DNA from: Oscillospiraceae bacterium
Lineage (GTDB): Bacteria > Bacillota_A > Clostridia > Oscillospirales > CAG-272
Length of the DNA stretch: 7,325 bases
Assembly (NCBI GenBank): GCA_015064195.1
Contig: SVSO01000151.1
Location: 1-7,325 of the forward strand
Direction of reading: 5' to 3'
Under the pieces are notes generated by a model. It was not told where the DNA came from. It made no database searches and worked only from the letters and a program-made list of their open reading frames with translations. Shown here piece by piece: positions 1 through 6,019 of this stretch. Numbering within the stretch: position 1 is the first letter of the stretch; each line of letters begins with the position of its first letter. The position numbers were made by a program, and so were the translations under genes.

Positions 1-2211
1 GTGGCCTGCATACTGCTGTCCGGCCATCACCTGATGGGCCTGTTTACCGAGACGGAGGAGGTCATCGATCCCTCCGAGCGCACCACCACCTATAAACTCA
101 CAAAGGTGGAATTTCCCAGCGAGTTCGGCGCGGATATCTTTAATGTAACCGCGGCAAACGGGCGCATTTTCGTCACCGGATGGGAGACGGATGCCATACA
201 GCTGCCCGACGGCACATGGGATCAGGATCAGATGCTCTTTTCCTGCGACTCTGACGGCGGCGATCATCAGCTGGAAACGCTCCTGCCGGAGGATGGCTTC
301 GACAAGACCGCGTCCATCGCCTATACGGATGACGGAAGCAAATTCGTCACGCTGACAAAAATGAACGAAAAAGGTGCGTTTGAGCGGGTCACGGTGCGCC
401 GGTTTGATGCGGAGGGCGCGCTCATCGGCGAATACGAATGCGGCGAGCTGTTCGGGCTTGACATCACCAAGCTGCGGGTGAACATGGCGGGCGAGGGCGG
501 ATTTTTCGTCCGGGATGCTTACGCGCATGACGGCGAGACCATCATCGTCGCCAACACCGGCATCGTCGTCCTGACAAAATCCGGCGAGCGGAAAATGCTC
601 ATCGAATCCCGGCAGGAGATCATGGACAGCGCATTTGAAAATGGTCAGCTCATCGTCATTTACGAGGACAATGCCGCAAAGCCGGTGGATATGACCGCAG
701 GCGTGATCGGCGACCGGCTGACCCTTCCCGAAGAAATCTCGGCAGGGCGCAGGCTTCAGCTTCTTGCGCTGGAGGGCTACGATCTGGCGGCGCGGACGGA
801 GGATGGCGTATTCGGCCTGACAAAATCGGAGGACGGCACCCTCACCTCCGAGATGCTGTGCAGCTTCCTCGATTCGGATATCGTGGGCACATCGGTGCAG
901 GGATTTGCCGCCCTCTCCCCGGAGCTGTTCTTCGCATCCACCTCCCATCCCATCACCAACGAACGCGCGCTGTATCGTCTCGAAATGGTGAAAAAGAGCG
1001 AGCTTGTGGAAAAAACCACGCTGACGGTGGGAACGCTGTTTGACATGGATTACTACGCCGCTCATGCCATCGTGGATTTCAATCAGGCAAGCGACGAGTT
1101 CCGCGCGGTACTGAAGACCTACGACTACGGCGTCAAGGAGAATGGCGCGTGGGATTCCGCACCGGCCATCCAGAGCTTCGATCTTGACATGATGTCGGGA
1201 AATGTGCCGGATATCATCATCCTTCCCCTGCCGAATTCCGAGATCGATCTTGAAAAATACGTGAACGCCGGACTGTTCGCCGATCTCTATCCCTATCTCG
1301 GCAAGGACACCCTTCTGCCGTCTGTGCGCACCACCAACGAGATCGACGGCAAGCTCTACTGGCTTCCCACAAGCAGCCGCATTTCCGTCACCTTCACCGG
1401 ACGTGAGCTTGGCGAGTGGTCACTTGACACCATGATGGACACGCTGGATTCCCTTTCCCCGGACGAGGAGCTGCTTCAGTATTTCTCCGCCACGAATATG
1501 GTGAATGTTTTCCTTGCTACGGAGATCGGTCAGTTTGTGGATTATTCCACCGGCACGGTGAACTTTAACACGCCCACCTTCCGCCGCTTCCTCGACTATT
1601 ACAAGCGGGCATCGACGGGCGAATTTTCAAGCAAATCCGAGGAAAAGCAGTATATTGTGGAAAAAGGCTCTCTCAGCGAACCGTCCCGGCTGGCACGTCA
1701 GCTGGCCGAGCATGGCGATTCCCTGCAGATCATCGGCTCCACCATGACCACCGGTCAGATCTGGGCCATCTCCTCCAAATGCGAGCATCCCGAAGCCGCG
1801 CTGGAATTGATGATGACCCGCATTTCCGACGAATATCTGGCGGTGTCCAACGGACTGATGCCGCCGGTGGTAACGGTGAGCGCTCTCGAAAGCTGGCTTG
1901 AGGAAGAATCGGGGATGTATTACTATGTCATGGAAAAATCCGCCCGCATTTTCCGCCAGCCCATGACAGAGGAGGAATGCCAACGTGAGCTTGGCCCGGG
2001 CGTGCTCATCACGCCGGAGGATTACGACATTACCGGCAAGATCCGAGAAATCATCGACAACGCCGTCGCCGATTCCCGGATTCATCAGCAGGTGATGGAC
2101 ATTCTCTATGAGGAGCTGTCCGATTTCGCCGGAAAAGGCTACACCGTTGACGAAGCGGTGGAGCGGATCGAATCCAGAGTTGGGCTGTATGTGAGCGAGC
2201 AGCATGGATAA
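1..2211 (+). CDS. Exported propeller-like/solute-binding fusion protein, first of a tandem pair; 5' end probably incomplete
   Basis: This reads as a surface-anchored or secreted binding protein; the ligand is unknown. Residues about 30-335 hold recurring short beta-strand blocks with Gly/Asp turns (such as NGRIFVTG, DDGSKFVTL and LLALEGYDLAARTEDGVFGL), about six in all, like a beta-propeller. Residues about 340-736 look like an extracellular solute-binding domain. It has an FNQASDEF start (360-367), MMSGNVPDIIILP (397-409), LFADLYPYL (425-433), W473 in a WSLD segment, FVDYSTGTVNFNTPTF (512-527), and a C-terminal TVDEAVERIESRVGLYVSEQ ending typical of clostridial binding proteins. GTG at base 1 could be a start, but no ribosome binding site or basic signal-peptide region is visible. 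The paralogue downstream has about ten more residues before its lipid cysteine, so the true start is probably just outside the window. The export signal is therefore only partly seen (VACILLSG at 1-8). The next gene is a paralogue in the same operon. The domain architecture is certain only at the level of motif reading. Confidence 0.85.
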   Translation: MACILLSGHHLMGLFTETEEVIDPSERTTTYKLTKVEFPSEFGADIFNVTAANGRIFVTGWETDAIQLPDGTWDQDQMLFSCDSDGGDHQLETLLPEDGFDKTASIAYTDDGSKFVTLTKMNEKGAFERVTVRRFDAEGALIGEYECGELFGLDITKLRVNMAGEGGFFVRDAYAHDGETIIVANTGIVVLTKSGERKMLIESRQEIMDSAFENGQLIVIYEDNAAKPVDMTAGVIGDRLTLPEEISAGRRLQLLALEGYDLAARTEDGVFGLTKSEDGTLTSEMLCSFLDSDIVGTSVQGFAALSPELFFASTSHPITNERALYRLEMVKKSELVEKTTLTVGTLFDMDYYAAHAIVDFNQASDEFRAVLKTYDYGVKENGAWDSAPAIQSFDLDMMSGNVPDIIILPLPNSEIDLEKYVNAGLFADLYPYLGKDTLLPSVRTTNEIDGKLYWLPTSSRISVTFTGRELGEWSLDTMMDTLDSLSPDEELLQYFSATNMVNVFLATEIGQFVDYSTGTVNFNTPTFRRFLDYYKRASTGEFSSKSEEKQYIVEKGSLSEPSRLARQLAEHGDSLQIIGSTMTTGQIWAISSKCEHPEAALELMMTRISDEYLAVSNGLMPPVVTVSALESWLEEESGMYYYVMEKSARIFRQPMTEEECQRELGPGVLITPEDYDITGKIREIIDNAVADSRIHQQVMDILYEELSDFAGKGYTVDEAVERIESRVGLYVSEQHG

Positions 2212-2220
2212 GGAGGGGGT
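2211..2220 (+). promoter_or_regulatory. Ribosome binding site of the second fusion gene
   Basis: AGGAGG at 2211-2216 lies 4 bases before the ATG at 2221, inside a longer purine run. Its first base is the last base of the upstream TAA stop (2209-2211). This fixes the start of the second gene and suggests coupled translation within one transcript. Confidence 0.85.
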
Positions 2221-4362
2221 ATGAAACGGATCTTGTCAGCAATTCTCGCACTTTTTCTGCTGTCGGTCACATCCTGCGGCACGGAGGATGCACCGTCCGA
2301 ACGCTCCGCCATATACGATGCATCGCCGGTGGAATTCACGGAATTTTTCCGGGCCGATCCGGGTGAGATCAGCGCGGCGGGCGGACGCATCTTCGTGCCG
2401 GGCATGAATGTGGAATTCGGCGCGCTGGAGGCCAAGGGCAGCGTTTTTCCCGAGCTTTTCTCCTGCGATTTTTCCGGCGGCGACATCCGTGCGGAGGCGA
2501 TGGAGCAGAATGACCGCCTGTCAAACATCGATTCCGTGGTCTACACATCGGCCGGTGAGCGGTTGGTCACGGAGGTGCTGATGAGCGGAAACACCACGGT
2601 TGACAAGGTGACGGTGCGGCGGTATTCGGCGGACGGCACGCACATGGCCGACTACGACTGCGCCGCGCTGTTCGGACTGGATCTCTCCCGCCCGTCCGCC
2701 GCCGCATCCTTCCGCCTCATCGCCGCCTTTGCGGAGGACGACACCCTCATCCTCGTCTCAAACCGGGGCATTGCGGCATCGGGCAGCTTCACGCGGCTCA
2801 TCGAATCGAAGTATGACATCCTCGGTGCGGCCATGCATGACGGCGAGCTTTTGGTCATCTGCGACCGGATGGGCATGACCGCGTTTCCGGTGGATATTGC
2901 CGCCGGGGAATTCGGAGAGGAGCTGTCACTGCCGGACAAATTCGCAGCATCGGGCACGCTTCAGCTGTTCGCGCTGGAAGGCTATGCCCTCGGTGTGCGC
3001 ACGGAGGACGGCGTGTACGGCCTGATGCGGGGCGAGGACGGCACGTTTTCCGCCGCCCTGCTCTGCGATTTCGTCGCATCCGGCATCGCAGGACGGCGTA
3101 TCACCGGATTCGCGGCCGCATCGCCGGACTGCTTCTTCGTGCTGACCGACCGCACGCTTTATCGGCTGGCCTATAATGAAAACCCGCCGGAAAAGACGGA
3201 AATCGTCATCGCGGCGGTGACAAATACGGCGGACAATCATCTGGCGGATGCGGCGGTGCGGCTGAATCTGACGAGCAAGCCCCATCGCTATGTCATCCGG
3301 TACTACTCCTCCGTCCCCGATGCACAGGGAATGCCCGATTCGTCCACCGCCTTCGCCGCATTTGAAGCGGACATCACGGCGGGGCTGATCCCGGACATTA
3401 TTGTGCTTCCCATGGAAAATTACGGCGCGGAAAAGCTGCAGAAGTATCTTGACATCGGACTGCTCACCGATCTGTATCCGCTTCTTGATGCGGCTGGATT
3501 TGCGCGGAACGGGCTGACCGATGCGGTGAAGGCGGTGTGCGAGCGGGATGGAACGCTTCCCTGCCTGCCCATGCGCCTGAACCTTGAGACCTGCTATTCC
3601 ACCACTCTCACCGGAGATATGACCTTCGACCGGATGCTGGAGCTGATCGCGGCATCGGACAGGGAGCATCCGGTCATGCGTGGGCTGTCGATCTACGGAA
3701 TGCAGAGCCATGTACTCAAGCCTGCGCTTGACGAATTCGTGAATTTTGACACCGGTTCGGTGAATTTTGACACGGATTCCTTCAAAAAATTCCTCGCAAT
3801 TTACCGGCGGGCGGCGAAGGATGAATTTTTCGTCAGCGGTGACGGGGCGTATCTCATCACATCCTGCTCGGCAAAGCGTCCGGCGACGCTGGCGAATCTG
3901 ATGGCACAGTACGGCGATGCGCTGGCATTTGTGGGCCGTCCGTCAGCGGATGGGCGCGGCGTCATCGCATCGGCGCAGACCGTGTGGGCCATCACCGAGG
4001 CGTGTGCTGACAAAATGGGCGCGGCGGCACTGCTCGTCGAGCGGCTGTCGGACGATTATATGCTCATTGAATATGACATTGACACGCCCATGGTGACACG
4101 GAGCAGCTATGAGAAATTCTGCGAAAAGACCGCCGCCGAGACCTACACATTCGGCGCGCATGAGGTTGCGGGCGCGGATGCCGTCGCCCTCATGGAATCG
4201 CTCATGGCCGACACCCGCGCCTATTTACCGGGAACGGAAGCGGTGATGGACATCATCGCCGAGGAGCTGTCCGCATTCGTGGGGCAGAATCTGTCGGAAG
4301 CGGAAGTCATCGCCCGGCTGAATTCCCGCGTCGGGCTGTATGTCAGCGAAAGAGCGAAATAG
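2221..4362 (+). CDS. Lipoprotein with propeller-like N-terminal half and solute-binding C-terminal half, second of tandem pair
   Basis: This is a complete 713-residue gene, probably a membrane-anchored ligand-binding lipoprotein on the outer face of the membrane. The signal peptide is clear: MKR, then a hydrophobic stretch, then lipobox VTSC with Cys19 as the lipidated residue. Residues about 30-318 resemble the beta-propeller-like half of the upstream gene. Three cysteines sit in matching contexts (FSCD at Cys82, YDC at Cys147, LLCDF at Cys282; upstream counterparts Cys82, Cys147, Cys287). Residues about 325-713 form the solute-binding half: FEADITAGLIPDIIVLP (381-397), LLTDLYPLL (414-422), EFVNFDTGSVNFDTDSF (505-521), and a C-terminal SRVGLYVSE segment. 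The Trp of the upstream protein's WSLD segment is Met here, and the neighbouring pocket region differs, so the ligand may differ. No permease or ATPase gene follows; the operon ends at a hairpin 3 bp after the stop. A sensory or scaffolding role rather than transport cannot be excluded. Confidence 0.88.
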   Translation: MKRILSAILALFLLSVTSCGTEDAPSERSAIYDASPVEFTEFFRADPGEISAAGGRIFVPGMNVEFGALEAKGSVFPELFSCDFSGGDIRAEAMEQNDRLSNIDSVVYTSAGERLVTEVLMSGNTTVDKVTVRRYSADGTHMADYDCAALFGLDLSRPSAAASFRLIAAFAEDDTLILVSNRGIAASGSFTRLIESKYDILGAAMHDGELLVICDRMGMTAFPVDIAAGEFGEELSLPDKFAASGTLQLFALEGYALGVRTEDGVYGLMRGEDGTFSAALLCDFVASGIAGRRITGFAAASPDCFFVLTDRTLYRLAYNENPPEKTEIVIAAVTNTADNHLADAAVRLNLTSKPHRYVIRYYSSVPDAQGMPDSSTAFAAFEADITAGLIPDIIVLPMENYGAEKLQKYLDIGLLTDLYPLLDAAGFARNGLTDAVKAVCERDGTLPCLPMRLNLETCYSTTLTGDMTFDRMLELIAASDREHPVMRGLSIYGMQSHVLKPALDEFVNFDTGSVNFDTDSFKKFLAIYRRAAKDEFFVSGDGAYLITSCSAKRPATLANLMAQYGDALAFVGRPSADGRGVIASAQTVWAITEACADKMGAAALLVERLSDDYMLIEYDIDTPMVTRSSYEKFCEKTAAETYTFGAHEVAGADAVALMESLMADTRAYLPGTEAVMDIIAEELSAFVGQNLSEAEVIARLNSRVGLYVSERAK
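3739..3780 (+). repeat. In-frame 21-bp tandem duplication inside the second fusion gene
   Basis: Two adjacent 21-bp units (3739-3759 and 3760-3780) both begin with the identical 14 bases GTGAATTTTGACAC. They encode VNFDTGS followed by VNFDTDS (residues 507-520). The upstream paralogue has the same protein region (FVDYSTGTVNFNTPTF) without this nucleotide identity. The motif is therefore ancestral, and the close match is either chance or local slippage/conversion. Confidence 0.7.
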
Positions 4363-4365
4363 AAA

Positions 4366-4393
4366 ATCACGGACGGTGCAAACCGTCCGTGAT
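4366..4393. terminator. Intrinsic bidirectional terminator between convergent genes
   Basis: A perfect 12-bp stem (ATCACGGACGGT pairing with ACCGTCCGTGAT) encloses the 4-base loop GCAA. Read on the + strand it begins 3 bp after the stop of the second fusion gene, is preceded by AAAA and followed by the T-rich CGTATTTCATTC. Read on the - strand it is followed at once by TTTTCTATTT, a better U-tract, and lies 16 bases after the stop of the solute-binding gene. It can therefore end both transcripts, more efficiently on the - strand. Confidence 0.92.
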
Positions 4394-4409
4394 CGTATTT
4401 CATTCAATT

Positions 4410-5849
4410 TTATTCAAAGCTTTCAAGCAGGGTTTCCAGCCGTTTGTTCAGGCGGGTCATGTTGGCATTCACCGTTGAGATCCATGTGCCGCGGTTGCTG
4501 TCCAGACCGCTGCGGAAGATGCTATAGGTGAGATTGTCCAGATTCGCGGTAAATACGCGGCCGAACTCGAAGTACAGATTGCTCTTGATGAGGTCGAACA
4601 TCTCATCGGTATCGTCATCGCGTGCGTATTTTTCCTTCATGACCACCTCAAGCAGTGCGGGCGAAACATTGGTATAGCCCTCTCCTGCCAGCGATTCCAG
4701 CACTGCCGACACCATATCGGGATCACGGGAATCCATGGGGATACCGTAAAGCGAATAGCCGGAGGTCAGGTGGGTGATGTAATTCTCCTGCGCCTCGTCA
4801 TATTTGGGCGTGGGGATAATGCCGTAATCAAACGAAGCTTCACGCAGTGAATTGCCCAGTGACATGGTGGAAATGGTGAGCAGCGAACGGTTATCCTTGA
4901 AGGGACTGGACACGTTGTCGGGGATGATCCAGCCATCATTGGTGTCATTGAGGAATGCGCGCATCGTCTCGTATACATCTGCCGCTTTTTCGCTCACCCA
5001 ATCCTCGGAGAGATAGGGGATTCCTTTCTCATCCAGCTCTGTGGTGTGAAGTCCGGAGGTGAAATAGTAGGCTTCGATGGCAGACACTGCGTTGACCGAA
5101 CCAAACTGGTCGAATTCATCCTTGGTCTGATTGTTGTTGAGATCCTGATACACGTCCTTGGTCATGCCGATCATGGCGTCAAGCGTCCATTTGCCGTCGC
5201 GAACCAGCCCATACGGTTCCTCAAGGCCGTAATCTGTGAGCAGATTCTTGTTGAAATAGATGCCGTACATACAGTACATGGTGTAGGTGGAGATGTCACC
5301 GGTGGCGAAGAACAGCTTGCCGTTGACCGTCACCTGATCGGTCAGGCTCTGCGCCCACCACGGCTTGGAAAAGTCCAGATACGCCGTGCTGTTCAGGTCA
5401 CAGAGCAGTCCCCGTTCGGCGAGAATTGCCAGCGACATGGAGTAGCCGGACACGATGTCATACGCGCCGTCACCGGCAAGCACGGAGCTTCCCAGCGTAT
5501 CTGCAAAGGTCTTTCGCTCGTTCCACGAGTTTTTCTCCTGCCGGAAGGTGAATTTGACGTTCAGATCCTCCTGCACCTTCAGATTGCGGGCGTAGATCTT
5601 GTCGTTGATGATCTCACCCGACTGCTCATCGGCGAAAAATTCCGGCATGGTGGCAGAATTTTCGCGGATGAAGAAGCTGATGGTCTCTCCGCCGTAGTCC
5701 AACTCCGCCGGAACGTAGGCGATGGTCGTCTCCTCCGGCTCGGTCGTACCGGCAGCGGTGGTATCAACGGCGGGCGTATCGGATGCACCGCAGGCTGCCA
5801 GCTGGCAGAGCATCGCCGCGAGAATGAGAACGGACAGTGTTTGTTTCAT
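4410..5849 (-). CDS. Extracellular solute-binding lipoprotein (family 1-like), probably sugar/oligosaccharide-binding
   Basis: This complete 479-residue protein is the likely surface receptor of a carbohydrate ABC importer. The start is supported by AAGGGAG 8 bases upstream. It has a type II signal peptide (MKQ, then hydrophobic LSVLILAAMLCQ, then lipobox LAAC with Cys20 lipidated). A Thr/Glu-rich linker (about 22-45) leads to the binding domain. Family-like landmarks include IINDKIYARNLKVQEDLNV, the SVLAGDGAYDIVSG segment, a WTLDAMIGM helix, the mid-domain YGIYFNKNLL strand, and FDYGIIPTPKYDE. D-x-N-x-N-x-x-x-D-x-x-D at residues 236-247 resembles an EF-hand-type calcium loop, as in several polysaccharide-binding solute receptors. 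No permease or ATPase is adjacent. It lies downstream of a rhamnosidase gene on the same strand but has its own promoter and terminator, so it is probably a single-gene transcript. A rhamnose-containing ligand is inferred from proximity only. Confidence 0.93.
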   Translation of the reverse strand: MKQTLSVLILAAMLCQLAACGASDTPAVDTTAAGTTEPEETTIAYVPAELDYGGETISFFIRENSATMPEFFADEQSGEIINDKIYARNLKVQEDLNVKFTFRQEKNSWNERKTFADTLGSSVLAGDGAYDIVSGYSMSLAILAERGLLCDLNSTAYLDFSKPWWAQSLTDQVTVNGKLFFATGDISTYTMYCMYGIYFNKNLLTDYGLEEPYGLVRDGKWTLDAMIGMTKDVYQDLNNNQTKDEFDQFGSVNAVSAIEAYYFTSGLHTTELDEKGIPYLSEDWVSEKAADVYETMRAFLNDTNDGWIIPDNVSSPFKDNRSLLTISTMSLGNSLREASFDYGIIPTPKYDEAQENYITHLTSGYSLYGIPMDSRDPDMVSAVLESLAGEGYTNVSPALLEVVMKEKYARDDDTDEMFDLIKSNLYFEFGRVFTANLDNLTYSIFRSGLDSNRGTWISTVNANMTRLNKRLETLLESFE

Positions 5850-5857
5850 AGAAATGT

Positions 5858-5864
5858 CTCCCTT
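5858..5864 (-). promoter_or_regulatory. Ribosome binding site of the solute-binding lipoprotein gene
   Basis: Read on the - strand this is AAGGGAG, 8 bases before the ATG at 5849-5847. It is purine-rich and well spaced, and supports that start. Confidence 0.8.
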
Positions 5865-5876
5865 CGTTTTTTCTTA

Positions 5877-5906
5877 ATTATATCACAGATCCGCCCTTTC
5901 GTGCAA
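5877..5906 (-). promoter_or_regulatory. Sigma-A-type promoter with extended -10 for the solute-binding gene
   Basis: On the - strand a perfect -10 TATAAT lies at 5882-5877. It is preceded directly by TGA (5885-5883), which completes the extended -10 pattern TGn-TATAAT. A weak -35, TTGCAC (5906-5901), stands 18 bp upstream. Transcription would begin near 5870, giving a leader of about 20 bases that includes the ribosome binding site. A consensus -10 with a poor -35 is the pattern expected of a promoter helped by an activator. Confidence 0.82.
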
Positions 5907-5913
5907 GAGGGTG

Positions 5914-5950
5914 TCGGTAAGTGTATCCGAATCTATCATCGGTTGATCCG
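5914..5950 (-). promoter_or_regulatory. Candidate operator: CGGAT repeats 21 bp apart upstream of the -35
   Basis: On the - strand two similar 9-mers, CGGATCAAC (5950-5942) and CGGATACAC (5929-5921), lie in the same orientation exactly 21 bp apart, two helical turns. Each is followed by CCGA, giving CGGAT-N3-CCGA and CGGAT-N7-CCGA. They fall about 45-80 bases upstream of the predicted transcription start, where an activator would bind. The binding protein is unknown and the match could be chance. Confidence 0.35.
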
Positions 5951-5984
5951 TTTCGACTATTTGGCAGGGTGACAGACAAAATTT

Positions 5985-6010
5985 GTCCGGACAGCGTGAG
6001 CCGTCCGGAC
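5985..6010 (-). terminator. Intrinsic terminator after the rhamnosidase gene
   Basis: On the - strand an 11-bp stem (GTCCGGACGGC with GCTGTCCGGAC, one G-U pair) closes on the loop TCAC, 9 bases after the rhamnosidase stop. AAATTTTGTCTGTC follows, so the U-tract is short and broken, and some readthrough into the downstream gene is possible. On the + strand the G-U pair becomes an A-C mismatch, consistent with the stem serving the - strand. Confidence 0.8.
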
Positions 6011-6019
6011 GATTCCTGT

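Larger units (their letters stand above)
5850..6019. other. Intergenic region between rhamnosidase and solute-binding genes
   Basis: This 170-bp stretch is the longest gap in the window. In - strand order it holds the rhamnosidase terminator, an AT-rich spacer, the CGGAT repeat pair, the promoter and the ribosome binding site. I see no small gene, RNA gene or riboswitch-like structure in it. A good catabolite-response (cre) match was not found. Confidence 0.75.

Noticed and set aside
1627..2205. A 192-codon open frame on the - strand inside the first fusion gene
   Set aside because: It is antisense to the conserved solute-binding C-terminus, with low-complexity His/Gly composition and no family motif.
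2926..3711. A 261-codon open frame on the - strand inside the second fusion gene
   Set aside because: It is rich in Arg, His and Gly without domain motifs, has no visible ribosome binding site, and sits opposite a convincing gene. It is a shadow frame.
5942..5960. Possible catabolite-response (cre) site upstream of the solute-binding promoter
   Set aside because: The best alignment, around GAAACGGATCA on the - strand, misses several invariant positions of the consensus.
5046..5972. A 308-codon open frame on the + strand, opposite the solute-binding gene
   Set aside because: It lies antisense to a well-supported lipoprotein gene and runs through that gene's promoter and ribosome binding site. 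It has no recognisable domain. Long shadow frames are expected in GC-rich coding DNA.
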